Notes under the pieces: model-generated
What the model saw: only the letters and a program-made list of their open reading frames with translations
The model's database searches: none
What the model was told of the DNA's origin: nothing
Program-made: the position numbers and the translations under genes
Assembly: GCF_000282975.1 (NCBI RefSeq)
Contig: NZ_ALJC01000131.1
Location: 41,820 to 105,819, forward strand
Length of the DNA: 64,000 bases
Source of the DNA: Pseudomonas psychrophila HA-4
GTDB taxonomy: Bacteria; Pseudomonadota; Gammaproteobacteria; Pseudomonadales; Pseudomonadaceae
Direction of reading: 5' to 3'
Part shown: piece by piece, positions 56,526 through 64,000 of the stretch
Numbering within the stretch: position 1 is the stretch's first letter
How the letters are laid out: each line of letters opens with the position of its first letter

Positions 56526-57794
56526 ATGAGATCTAAACACACACGTTCATTGATTCTTATGGGGCTTGGCAGCATGAGTCTGTCGCTGCCTTTGACGGGC
56601 TTAGCTGAAGGGTTTGTCGATGACACCAAAGCCACCCTTACGCTGCGCAACGCTTACATCAATCGCAATTTCACCAACCCGAACTACCCCAACAGCCGTG
56701 CACCACAAAGCAAGGCTGAGGAATGGACACAAAACTTCATTCTCGACGTCAAATCCGGCTTTACCCAGGGTACCGTCGGTTTCGGCCTTGATGTGCTGGG
56801 CATGTACTCGCAGAAGCTCGATGGTGGCAAAGGCACCGCGGGCACGCAGTTGCTGCCAACCGGGAGCGATGGTGAGCCGGCCAAGAACTTTGGGCGTCTG
56901 GGCGTCGCCGCCAAGGCCAAATTTTCCAACACGGAACTGAAAGTTGGCGAGTGGATGCCGGTCCTGCCGATTTTGCGTTCGGATGACGGTCGCTCTCTGC
57001 CACAGACCTTCCGCGGCGCACAGATCACTTCCAAGGAAATCGCCGGCCTGAATCTCTACGGCGGCCAGTTCCGCGCCAACAGCCCGCGTAACGATGCGAG
57101 CATGGAAGACATGTCGCTCAACGGTAAGGGGGCGTTCACCTCGGACCGCTTCAACTTTGCCGGCGGTGATTACACCTTCAACGAAAAACGTACTCAAGTC
57201 GGCCTGTGGTACGCGGAACTGGAAAATATTTATCAGCAACAATTCGTTAACGTAATTCACAGCCAGCCGATTGGCGATGTCACGCTGGGCGCAAACCTGG
57301 GTTATTTCTGGGGCAAAGAAGACGGCAGCAAACGAGCTGGCGATCTGGACAACAAAACCGCTTCTGCACTGTTCTCTGCCAAATACAAAGGGAACACCTT
57401 GTATGTCGGTCTGCAGAAAGTCGGCGGCGACGATGGCTGGTTCCGCGTCAACGGCACCAGCGGCGGTACGCTGGCCAACGACAGCTACAACTCCAGCTAT
57501 GACCAAGCTAAAGAACGTTCCTGGCAGCTGCGCCACGACCTGGACTTCGCGGTCCTTGGCGTACCCGGCCTGACCATGATGAACCGCTACATCAGCGGCG
57601 ATAACATCCATACCGCAACCGTCAATAACGGCAAGGAATGGGGCCGTGAGTCGGAACTGGCGTACACCGTGCAAAGCGGCACGCTCAAGGATCTGACTGT
57701 GCGCTGGCGTAACGCGAGTATCCGTCGCAACTACAGCGCCAACGAGTTTGACGAAAACCGTGTCTTCATCAGCTACCCGTTGTCGTTGTTGTAA
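56526..57794 (+). CDS. OprD-family outer-membrane porin
   Basis: 422 residues from ATG 56526, which has AAGGAG nine bases upstream. The long open frame begins 105 bases earlier but the signal peptide begins here (RSKHTRSLILMGLGSMSLSL, cut after GLAEG or nearby). OprD features: FVDDTKATLTLRNAYINRNF, SGFTQGTVGFGLDVLGMYSQ, YTFNEKRTQVGLWYAELENI, LRHDLDFAVLGVPGLTMMNR and the final NEFDENRVFISYPLSLL. These channels admit small acidic or basic nutrients. Position beside uronate genes and an operator suggests a uronate porin. A REP hairpin follows. Confidence 0.92.
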   Translation: MRSKHTRSLILMGLGSMSLSLPLTGLAEGFVDDTKATLTLRNAYINRNFTNPNYPNSRAPQSKAEEWTQNFILDVKSGFTQGTVGFGLDVLGMYSQKLDGGKGTAGTQLLPTGSDGEPAKNFGRLGVAAKAKFSNTELKVGEWMPVLPILRSDDGRSLPQTFRGAQITSKEIAGLNLYGGQFRANSPRNDASMEDMSLNGKGAFTSDRFNFAGGDYTFNEKRTQVGLWYAELENIYQQQFVNVIHSQPIGDVTLGANLGYFWGKEDGSKRAGDLDNKTASALFSAKYKGNTLYVGLQKVGGDDGWFRVNGTSGGTLANDSYNSSYDQAKERSWQLRHDLDFAVLGVPGLTMMNRYISGDNIHTATVNNGKEWGRESELAYTVQSGTLKDLTVRWRNASIRRNYSANEFDENRVFISYPLSLL

Positions 57795-57804
57795 CCCCAC
57801 CCCC

Positions 57805-57875
57805 ATGTAGGGGCGAGCTTGCTTAGCGATCTTTTAGATGAACAAAAGATCGCGGGCAAGCTCGCTGCTACACAT
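57805..57875. repeat. REP-type inverted repeat, family A
   Basis: ATGTAGGGGCGAGCTTGCTTAGCGATCTTTT pairs imperfectly with AAAAGATCGCGGGCAAGCTCGCTGCTACACAT across a short loop. It shares the GCGATCTTTT core with 12406-12484 and 62705-62774. It lies between the porin gene and udh and may attenuate read-through. Confidence 0.82.
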
Positions 57876-57971
57876 CATCCGGTGCCGCTTAAAGAAATGA
57901 TGGCACCTCGCTAAAGTTTGCCTAATCGTGCATTGACAACACCCTTCATGCCTGTGAATAATCCGAACCAA

Positions 57972-57984
57972 GTCATACGACAAC
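57972..57984. promoter_or_regulatory. Predicted regulator operator, copy 3 (before udh)
   Basis: GTCATACGACAAC, two changes from the perfect palindrome at 56237-56249, 33 bp before the udh ATG. Its presence suggests that udh and the genes after it form a second transcript under the same regulator. Confidence 0.6.
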
Positions 57985-58017
57985 AGATGACATAAATAAG
58001 AAACGCAGGGACTCTTG

Positions 58018-58845
58018 ATGACAAACACTCGCTCTGTCCAAACCCCCTTCAATCGCCTTCTTCTTACCGGGGCCGCAGGTGGTTTGGGGAAGGTTCTGCG
58101 CGAAAGCCTCAAGCCTTATGCCAAGTTCCTACGACTGTCTGATATCGCGCCAATGGCGCCTGCTGTCGACAACAGCGAAGAAATTCAGGTGTGCGACCTT
58201 GCCGACAAACACGCCGTGCACCAACTGGTCGAAGGCGTAGACGCCATTCTGCATTTTGGCGGTGTCTCGGTAGAGCGTCCCTTTGAAGAAATACTCGGGC
58301 CGAACATCAGCGGCGTTTTCCACCTCTACGAAGCCGCACGCCGCCATGGCGTAAAGCGTGTCATTTTCGCCAGCTCCAACCATGTGATCGGCTTTTATAA
58401 GCAAGACCAGAAGCTGGATGCCCACTCCCTGCGCCGTCCTGATAGCTACTACGGTCTGTCCAAGTCTTACGGCGAAGACATGGCGACCTTCTACTTCGAC
58501 CGTTATGGCATCGAAACCGTCAGCATCCGCATCGGTTCTTCATTCCCAGAACCGCAAAACCGCCGAATGATGAGCACCTGGCTGAGCTTCGCCGACCTCA
58601 CACAATTGCTCGAACGCGCGCTTTACACGCCGAATGTAGGCCATACCGTGGTCTACGGCGCTTCAAACAATTTGAACGTGTGGTGGGACAACCGCTTTGC
58701 CGCCCATTTGGGTTTCGAACCCAAAGACACCTCCGAAGTGTTCCGCGACAAGATAGAAGCCCAGCCTATGCCCGCAGCCAATGATCCCGCGATGGTTTAC
58801 CAAGGCGGTGCGTTTGTTGCAGCCGGTCCGTTTGGCGACGAATAA
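58018..58845 (+). CDS. udh: NAD-dependent uronate dehydrogenase
   Basis: 275 residues, extended short-chain dehydrogenase. The NAD loop is LLLTGAAGGLGKVLRESL; the catalytic tyrosine and lysine are in RPDSYYGLSKSYGEDMA. FASSNHVIGFYKQD and IRIGSSFPEPQNRRMMSTWL closely match the characterised Udh of P. putida and P. syringae as I recall them. It oxidises D-galacturonate or D-glucuronate to the aldaro-lactone. The downstream lactonase and TRAP genes support this. ATG 58018 is preceded by GCAGGGA; the TTG just before it is not needed. Subsequent enzymes (aldarate dehydratase and so on) are not in the window. Confidence 0.95.
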   Translation: MTNTRSVQTPFNRLLLTGAAGGLGKVLRESLKPYAKFLRLSDIAPMAPAVDNSEEIQVCDLADKHAVHQLVEGVDAILHFGGVSVERPFEEILGPNISGVFHLYEAARRHGVKRVIFASSNHVIGFYKQDQKLDAHSLRRPDSYYGLSKSYGEDMATFYFDRYGIETVSIRIGSSFPEPQNRRMMSTWLSFADLTQLLERALYTPNVGHTVVYGASNNLNVWWDNRFAAHLGFEPKDTSEVFRDKIEAQPMPAANDPAMVYQGGAFVAAGPFGDE

Positions 58846-58892
58846 ACAGGTTTCGCATCCAATAAGAACAACAGCCACAGAGATCAAGCCGC

Positions 58893-59780
58893 ATGACTGC
58901 CGAACTGATTCTCGATGCACGCAATTCCACCGGAGAGAGCCCGGTCTGGAGTACCGCGGAGCAAGCGCTGTACTGGGTTGATATCCCGGCAAAGCGCCTG
59001 CACCGCTTAAATTTGGTCGATGGGCACAGCCAAAGCTGGCAAGCCCCGCAGATGCTCGCGTGCATTGCACGCAGCAGTGATGGCAACTGGATTGGCGGCA
59101 TGGAAAGCGGCGTGTTCGCCCTCACCCCCCATGCCGATGGCCGCCTAAGTGCTCGACTGTTGAGCAGCGTGGCGCACACACAACCCGGCATGCGTTTCAA
59201 TGATGGTCGCTGTGATCGTCAGGGACGTTTCTGGGCCGGGACCATGTTGATGGACATGTCGGCAGGTGCGCAGGTGGGTGCAATGTATCGCTATAGCGCC
59301 GGCCAGGAGGCCGCCCTCACGCCGCAGATCGACGGACTTATCGTGCCTAACGGCCTGGCATTCAGCCCAGACGGCCGGACGATGTACCTGTCGGACTCAC
59401 ACCCCGACGTGCAAAAAATCTGGGCTTTCGATTACGACATCGATACAGCCACCCCACACAGCCGCCGCCTGTTTGTCGACATGACACAACATCCAGGTCG
59501 ACCCGATGGCGCTGCCGTCGACGCAGAGGGTTGCTACTGGATTTGCGGCAACGATGCAGGCCTGATCCATCGGTTTACCCCCGCTGGCACGCTCGACCGT
59601 TCGTTGGCCGTACCCGTGAAAAAACCTGCGATGTGCGCCTTTGGCGGACCGGATCTGGACACATTGTTTGTCACCTCGATTCGCCCTGAGGGCGACATCA
59701 GTGACCAACCGTTGGCGGGCGGCGTGTTTGCCCTGAACCCTGGTGTTAAAGGGCTGACGGAGCCCACCTTCAAAAGCTGA
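58893..59780 (+). CDS. SMP-30/gluconolactonase-family lactonase (aldarolactone opening)
   Basis: 295 residues, a six-bladed propeller of the SMP-30/regucalcin type. Calcium/metal ligands are suggested by STGESPVWSTAEQALYWVDI (Glu), MRFNDGRCDRQGRFWAGTM (Asn/Asp), GLIVPNGLAFSPDGRTMYLS (Asn) and HPGRPDGAAVDAEGCYWICG (Asp). It follows udh by 47 bp. In related clusters it hydrolyses galactaro- or glucaro-lactone formed by Udh. The substrate is inferred from context, since the family also opens gluconolactone and pentonolactones. Confidence 0.9.
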   Translation: MTAELILDARNSTGESPVWSTAEQALYWVDIPAKRLHRLNLVDGHSQSWQAPQMLACIARSSDGNWIGGMESGVFALTPHADGRLSARLLSSVAHTQPGMRFNDGRCDRQGRFWAGTMLMDMSAGAQVGAMYRYSAGQEAALTPQIDGLIVPNGLAFSPDGRTMYLSDSHPDVQKIWAFDYDIDTATPHSRRLFVDMTQHPGRPDGAAVDAEGCYWICGNDAGLIHRFTPAGTLDRSLAVPVKKPAMCAFGGPDLDTLFVTSIRPEGDISDQPLAGGVFALNPGVKGLTEPTFKS

Positions 59781-59840
59781 CCGTTTTACCCCTGCTGATC
59801 CAAGACCTTTAAATAAGAAAAACAATATGTGGAGTGACCC

Positions 59841-60824
59841 ATGGATTTTAAACGCACCTTACTCATCGCCGCATTGCCGCTGGCTTTCTGCCTCTCAGGC
59901 GTAGCCCAGGCAGAAATCAAAATCAAATTCGCCGAAGTTCACCCCGCTGGTTATCCACCCGTAGTGGCTGAACAAGAGATGGGCAAAAAGCTCCAGGCTC
60001 AAAGCAACGGTGATATTTCCTTCAAGATGTTTGCCGGTGGTGTGCTGGGCTCAGAGAAAGAAGTGGTCGAGCAGTTGCAGTCGGGCGCCGTGCAGATGAC
60101 CCGCGTCAGCCTCGGCATCCTTGGCCCTGTGGTACCGGAAACCAACGCCTTTAACCTGCCCTTCGTGTTCCGCGATCAGGCGCACATGCGCAAAATCATC
60201 GACGGCGAGATCGGCCAGGAGATGCTCGACAAAATCACCAACTCCGACTTCAACATGGTCGCTCTGGCATGGATGGATGGCGGCACCCGCAACCTCTATA
60301 CCAAAAAACCGGTGCGCCAGCTTGCCGACCTTAAGGGCATGAAAATTCGCGTACAAGGCAATCCGGTGTTTATCGACACCATCAATGATATGGGTGGCAA
60401 CGGCATCGCCATGGCCACCGGCGAAATTTTCAGCGCCCTGCAAACTGGGGTAATTGACGGCGCCGAAAACAACCCGCCGACGTTCCTGGAACACAACCAC
60501 TACCAGAACGCCAAATACTTCACCTGGACCGATCACCTAATCCTGCCGGAACCGATCGTGATCGCCAAAACCACGTGGAACAAGCTCAACCCGGAACAAC
60601 AAGCCCTGGTGCAAAAACTGGCCCGCGAAGCGCAGATGGAAGAGCGCGTGATCTGGGACAAAAAATCGGACGACAGCGTCGCCAAGCTCACGAAAGATGG
60701 CGTGGAATTCATCACCCTCACCCCTGAACAGAAAAAAGCGTTCTACGACGCAACCCAGCCAGTGCGTGACAAATACGGCGCGAACTACAAAGAGCTGATC
60801 TCGCGCATCGAAGCCGTTCAATAA
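59841..60824 (+). CDS. dctP: TRAP transporter solute-binding protein (DctP-type)
   Basis: 327 residues. The signal peptide MDFKRTLLIAALPLAFCLSG is cut after AQA, before EIKIKFAEVHP. TRAP-binding features: KKLQAQSNGDISFKMFAGGV, MKIRVQGNPVFIDTINDMGG with the ligand-clamping Arg, and FSALQTGVIDGAENNPPTFL. Such proteins hold acid sugars in the periplasm and hand them to the DctQM permease. With Udh next door the ligand is probably galacturonate or glucuronate. Gap after the lactonase is 60 bp, with GGAGTGACCC as ribosome site. Confidence 0.93.
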   Translation: MDFKRTLLIAALPLAFCLSGVAQAEIKIKFAEVHPAGYPPVVAEQEMGKKLQAQSNGDISFKMFAGGVLGSEKEVVEQLQSGAVQMTRVSLGILGPVVPETNAFNLPFVFRDQAHMRKIIDGEIGQEMLDKITNSDFNMVALAWMDGGTRNLYTKKPVRQLADLKGMKIRVQGNPVFIDTINDMGGNGIAMATGEIFSALQTGVIDGAENNPPTFLEHNHYQNAKYFTWTDHLILPEPIVIAKTTWNKLNPEQQALVQKLAREAQMEERVIWDKKSDDSVAKLTKDGVEFITLTPEQKKAFYDATQPVRDKYGANYKELISRIEAVQ

Positions 60825-60886
60825 GCCTGTCCGATAACGCCGCGGTGGCGGGTGCGAGCCCGTTTGCCGCCGCAGTGGTGAACCCC

Positions 60887-61414
60887 ATGAAAAATACCGT
60901 ACTGCGTTTTAACGACTTGCTGTACAGGGTCTGTATCGGGATCGCCGGGTTGTCGGTGCTGACCATGAGCCTGATCATTCCGTGGGGCATCTTTGCCCGT
61001 TACGTCTTGGGCTCGGGCTCCAGTTGGCCAGAACCCACCTCTATTTTGCTGATGGTGGTCTTTACCTTCTTCGGTGCTGCCGCCAGTTATCGCGCCGGCG
61101 CGCACATGGCGGTGGCGATGGCGGTTGAACGCATGCCTGCACAGGTGCGCAAACACGTTGCGGTGCTGGTGCAGATCCTGATGGTCATCGTCTGTCTGTT
61201 TATGACGGTCAAGGGTTTCAAGCTCTGCATGACCACCTGGAACCAGTACCTCGGTGAGATGCCGAGCATGCGAGTGGGTATTTCCTATTTGCCCATTCCC
61301 TTGGGCGGCCTCATCACGTTGGTCTTTGTCTTGGAAAAACTCTTCCTGGGTGACCAAAGCCACCGCCGAGCCGTGCGGTTCGACATCGTAGAAGCCAGCG
61401 AAGAGGCCGTATAA
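60887..61414 (+). CDS. dctQ: TRAP transporter small permease (DctQ-type)
   Basis: 175 residues from ATG 60887, four membrane helices (LTMSLIIPWGIFARYVLG, ILLMVVFTFFGAAASYRAGA, VLVQILMVIVCLFMTVKG, ISYLPIPLGGLITLVFVLEK). The YRAGAHMAVAM loop is typical of DctQ. The frame starts at a GTG at 60845, which lacks a ribosome site, so the later ATG is preferred although it too has a weak one. It couples to DctM, whose ATG directly abuts its stop. Confidence 0.9.
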   Translation: MKNTVLRFNDLLYRVCIGIAGLSVLTMSLIIPWGIFARYVLGSGSSWPEPTSILLMVVFTFFGAAASYRAGAHMAVAMAVERMPAQVRKHVAVLVQILMVIVCLFMTVKGFKLCMTTWNQYLGEMPSMRVGISYLPIPLGGLITLVFVLEKLFLGDQSHRRAVRFDIVEASEEAV

Positions 61415-62695
61415 ATGGATGCTTTCGTATTGTTGGGCAGCTTTATTGCCCTGATTCTGCTCGGTATGCCGGTCGCTTATGCCTTGGGCCTGTCAGCGTT
61501 GGTAGGTGCCTGGTGGATTGATATTCCATTCGACGCCCTGATGATTCAGGTAGCAGGCGGTGTGAACAAGTTCTCGCTGCTGGCGATTCCATTCTTCGTC
61601 TTGGCGGGCGCCATCATGGCCGAGGGCGGGATGTCACGCAGGCTGGTGGCGTTTGCCGGGGTACTGGTGGGCTTCGTGCGCGGAGGCCTGTCTTTGGTCA
61701 ACATTGTGGCCTCGACCTTCTTCGGTGCGATTTCCGGTTCGTCAGTGGCGGATACGGCGTCGGTGGGTTCAGTGCTGATTCCCGAGATGGAACGCGCTGG
61801 CTACCCTCGCGAGTTCTCCACGGCCGTGACCGTCAGCGGCTCGGTACAAGCGCTACTAACGCCGCCTAGCCACAACTCGGTGCTGTACTCATTGGCCGCG
61901 GGCGGCACGGTGTCGATCGCCTCGCTGTTTATGGCCGGAATCATGCCAGGGCTGCTACTCAGTGCGGTGCTCATGGGGCTTTGCATGATCTTCGCGCGCA
62001 AGCGCAACTACCCTAAAGGTGAAGTCATCCCGCTGAAAAAGGCGCTGAAAATCGCCGGTGAGGCGCTCTGGGGCATGATGGCCATGGTCATCATCTTGGG
62101 CGGAATCTTGACGGGGGTTTTCACCGCCACCGAATCGGCCGCGATTGCTGTGTTGTGGGCGTTCTTTGTCACGATGTTTATCTACCGCGATTACAAATGG
62201 CGCGACCTGCCCGAGTTGATGCACCGGGCTGTACGCACTATTTCCATCGTGATGATCCTGATCGGTTTTGCCGCCAGCTTCGGGTACATTCTGACGCTGA
62301 TGGAAATCCCGATGAAAATCACCACCGCGTTTCTGACACTGTCAGATAACCGCTACGTGATTCTGATGTGCATCAACGTGATGTTGCTGTTGTTGGGCAC
62401 CGTGATGGACATGGCCCCGCTGATCTTGATCCTAACCCCGATTCTGCTGCCGGTGATCATTGGCATCGGCGTCGACCCAGTGCACTTCGGCATGATCATG
62501 CTGGTGAACCTAGGGATCGGGCTTATTACACCGCCCGTGGGCGCGGTGCTGTTCGTGGGCGCTGCGGTGGGTAAAGTTACGATCGAAAACACGGTTAAAG
62601 CGCTGCTGCCGTTCTACTTGGCGCTGTTTGCAGTATTGATGTTGGTAACCTACGTGCCGGCTATCTCACTGTGGCTGCCAAGCATGGTGTTGTAA
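61415..62695 (+). CDS. dctM: TRAP transporter large permease (DctM-type)
   Basis: 426 residues, twelve or so helices. Sodium-site and scaffold segments of DctM are clear: FFGAISGSSVADTASVGSVL, MERAGYPREFSTAVTVSGSV, SHNSVLYSLAAGGTVS, LGTVMDMAPLILILTPILLP and NLGIGLITPPVGAVLFVGAA. It is the inner-membrane, Na+-driven transport subunit. It starts right after the dctQ stop. A REP hairpin follows the stop. Confidence 0.95.
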   Translation: MDAFVLLGSFIALILLGMPVAYALGLSALVGAWWIDIPFDALMIQVAGGVNKFSLLAIPFFVLAGAIMAEGGMSRRLVAFAGVLVGFVRGGLSLVNIVASTFFGAISGSSVADTASVGSVLIPEMERAGYPREFSTAVTVSGSVQALLTPPSHNSVLYSLAAGGTVSIASLFMAGIMPGLLLSAVLMGLCMIFARKRNYPKGEVIPLKKALKIAGEALWGMMAMVIILGGILTGVFTATESAAIAVLWAFFVTMFIYRDYKWRDLPELMHRAVRTISIVMILIGFAASFGYILTLMEIPMKITTAFLTLSDNRYVILMCINVMLLLLGTVMDMAPLILILTPILLPVIIGIGVDPVHFGMIMLVNLGIGLITPPVGAVLFVGAAVGKVTIENTVKALLPFYLALFAVLMLVTYVPAISLWLPSMVL

Positions 62696-62704
62696 CCCTC
62701 CCCT

Positions 62705-62774
62705 CTGTAGGAGCGAGCGTACCTCGCGATCTTTTGATCCTTTAAAAGATCGCGAGGCACGCTCGCTCCTACAG
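62705..62774. repeat. REP-type inverted repeat, family A (near perfect)
   Basis: CTGTAGGAGCGAGCGT then A then CCTCGCGATCTTTT, mirrored by AAAAGATCGCGAGG, C, ACGCTCGCTCCTACAG. This gives a stem of 30 pairs with one mismatch and a short loop. It is the best copy of the family in the window and lies between dctM and the EamA gene. Confidence 0.9.
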
Positions 62775-62808
62775 TGCGTATTTTTCCAGCCAAGGAGGCT
62801 GGTTGCTT

Positions 62809-63723
62809 ATGTCTGCTCCTGCTCTATTTCCCCGCCATATCGCGGTATTAATTCTGGTGTTGCTGGCCTGTGCGTTCGCCGGTAATCACATCGCCGCACG
62901 CATTGCATTCGATCACGACACTGGCCTGTTGCTGGCAATTTTGTGCCGCGCCGGGGTGACGCTGCTGGTGTTGACCGGTTTAGTGCTGTGGCAACGCGAA
63001 CGCCCTCGGTTAACCCCCGCCAACTGGCGCTGGCAATTGCTACTGGGGCTGCTGATTGCCGCGCAGAGTTTCTTTATTTATTCAGCCGTGGCACGTATCC
63101 CCGTGGCGCTGGCGCTGCTGATCGGTAACGTGGCACCGATTCTGTTGGTGTTGCTGACCTGGGCGCTGGGTGGCTCACCCCCTTCACGACGCGCAGCTAT
63201 GCTGATGGGGCTGATCATGTGCGGGCTGGTGTTTGCGCTGGACGTGCCCGAACGCCTGTCTAACCAACACACAACCGAAGCGCAATGGCTGGAGGGCATT
63301 CTGTTCGGTTTTGCCGCCGCCTCAGTGTTTGCTTGCGCGCTATGGATAACCGATCACAAATTATCGAGCCTGCGCGGCACCGTTCGCAGCATGCTAACGA
63401 TGCTAATTGTGTTAAGCGCAGCCGCGTTGGCCGGGGTCAGTGGCGTATTGCCTGGCGGCGTGTCGCTCCCCAGTTCGTCCACCGGCTGGACCGCTCTTGC
63501 CTGCCTCGTGGTGCTCTATGGGCTAGGGTTCTGCCTGCTATTTATCTGCATGACGCGCCTAAACATGGCCAAAAACGCGCCGGTGATGAACGTTGAGCCA
63601 GTGGCAAGCCTACTGTTCGGCTGGCTGATCCTTGATCAAGTGCTTAGCCGCGGTCAGGTCATCGGCGGGATGATTGTGGTCGCAGGCATTGTGATGCTGA
63701 CATGGCGCCGTGCTGCGGATTGA
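62809..63723 (+). CDS. EamA-family (DMT) transporter
   Basis: 304 residues, ten predicted membrane helices in two repeated halves (HIAVLILVLLACAFAGNHIA, GLLIAAQSFFIYSAVARIPV, ILFGFAAASVFACALWITD, LACLVVLYGLGFCLLFI, MNVEPVASLLFGWLILDQVL). AAGGAGG lies upstream; ATG 62809 is used rather than the TTG at 62803. It is a drug/metabolite exporter-type carrier with unknown substrate. It lies in the uronate cluster but after a REP hairpin, so co-regulation is uncertain. Confidence 0.88.
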   Translation: MSAPALFPRHIAVLILVLLACAFAGNHIAARIAFDHDTGLLLAILCRAGVTLLVLTGLVLWQRERPRLTPANWRWQLLLGLLIAAQSFFIYSAVARIPVALALLIGNVAPILLVLLTWALGGSPPSRRAAMLMGLIMCGLVFALDVPERLSNQHTTEAQWLEGILFGFAAASVFACALWITDHKLSSLRGTVRSMLTMLIVLSAAALAGVSGVLPGGVSLPSSSTGWTALACLVVLYGLGFCLLFICMTRLNMAKNAPVMNVEPVASLLFGWLILDQVLSRGQVIGGMIVVAGIVMLTWRRAAD

Positions 63724-63750
63724 TGGTTCATTAACGTGGGGTAAACATAG

Positions 63751-64000
63751 ATGTCTGCAAACCTGCTGACCCTGGAAGACGGCCTAACCCGTCTGACCCT
63801 CGCGCCGCACATCGGCGGCAGTATCGCCAGTTGGCAGGTGATTGCCAGTGACCAACCCTTGCTTCGGCCCAGCGACGCCCGGGCACTGAGCAGCGGTTCG
63901 GCCAATCAATTGGCCTGCTACCCGCTGGTGCCGTGGTCGAACCGGATTGGCGGGGGCGGCTTTGCCGGGCCAGAGCACTGGTTTGCACTGCAACCCAACA
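63751..64000 (+). CDS. Aldose 1-epimerase / galactose mutarotase-family protein, N-terminal part (runs off the right edge)
   Basis: The first 83 residues are present. They open MSANLLTLEDGLTRLTLAPH and contain IGGSIASWQV, ACYPLVPWSNRIGGGGFAGP, the substrate-side NRI-type motif of mutarotases (Asn-Arg). Such enzymes interconvert the alpha and beta forms of aldoses. Beside udh, which acts on one anomer of a uronate, it would speed supply of the right anomer; this is inference. The start ATG at 63751 has GGGGTAAAC upstream and lies 27 bp after the EamA stop. Confidence 0.85.
   Translation, partial: MSANLLTLEDGLTRLTLAPHIGGSIASWQVIASDQPLLRPSDARALSSGSANQLACYPLVPWSNRIGGGGFAGPEHWFALQPN

Overview
The window is a stretch of Pseudomonas chromosome. 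Gene content, order and protein sequences fit a fluorescent or psychrotolerant group species (P. fluorescens / P. fragi / P. psychrophila-like) better than P. aeruginosa. I infer the genus from protein families and synteny remembered from Pseudomonas genomes; no search was run. Most of the window is core genome. No rRNA, tRNA, CRISPR array, prophage or complete insertion sequence was seen.

Layout. 1-12.5 kb: the 5' end of a polyphosphate:AMP phosphotransferase gene, mnmC, a 1608-residue toxin-like protein with leucine-rich repeats and an IpaH/SspH-type (NEL) E3 ubiquitin ligase domain, and the three-gene operon for the osmoprotectant N-acetylglutaminylglutamine amide (NAGGN). 12.5-20 kb, minus strand: ftsK, lolA, rarA, crcB, serS, cysG. 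20.4-25.5 kb: aat, bpt, infA, then convergent clpA and clpS, and divergent cspD. This block holds the bacterial N-degron pathway: two N-terminal amino acid transferases, the adaptor and the unfoldase. 25.5-36.5 kb: a vestige of icd, the intact monomeric isocitrate dehydrogenase gene idh, a Nudix gene, mnmA, hflD, purB, an L16 oxygenase gene, a GNAT gene, an orphan secretin-domain gene and aceA. 36.9-51.9 kb: a complete nuoA-N operon for complex I, with nuoC and nuoD fused. 52-55.3 kb: a TonB-dependent receptor and an AI-2E/PerM-type membrane protein. 55.3-64 kb: a hexuronate oxidation cluster made of a FadR-type regulator, an OprD-type porin, uronate dehydrogenase, an SMP-30 lactonase, a TRAP transporter, an EamA transporter and the start of a mutarotase gene.

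How the genes work together. In central metabolism the usual dimeric ICD gene appears to have been deleted. That would leave monomeric IDH as the isocitrate-oxidising enzyme opposite isocitrate lyase (AceA), unless icd lies elsewhere in the genome. The uronate cluster takes an acidic sugar through a porin and a TRAP system, oxidises it to an aldarolactone and opens the lactone. Three copies of a 13-bp operator (consensus GTTGTACGACAAC) stand before the regulator, the porin transcript and udh, which defines a small regulon. Two families of REP-type inverted repeats sit in gene gaps. The most notable items are the NEL-ligase toxin, the icd vestige, the uronate operators with a leader small ORF, and paired inverted repeats in the promoter region shared by the toxin and the NAGGN operon.
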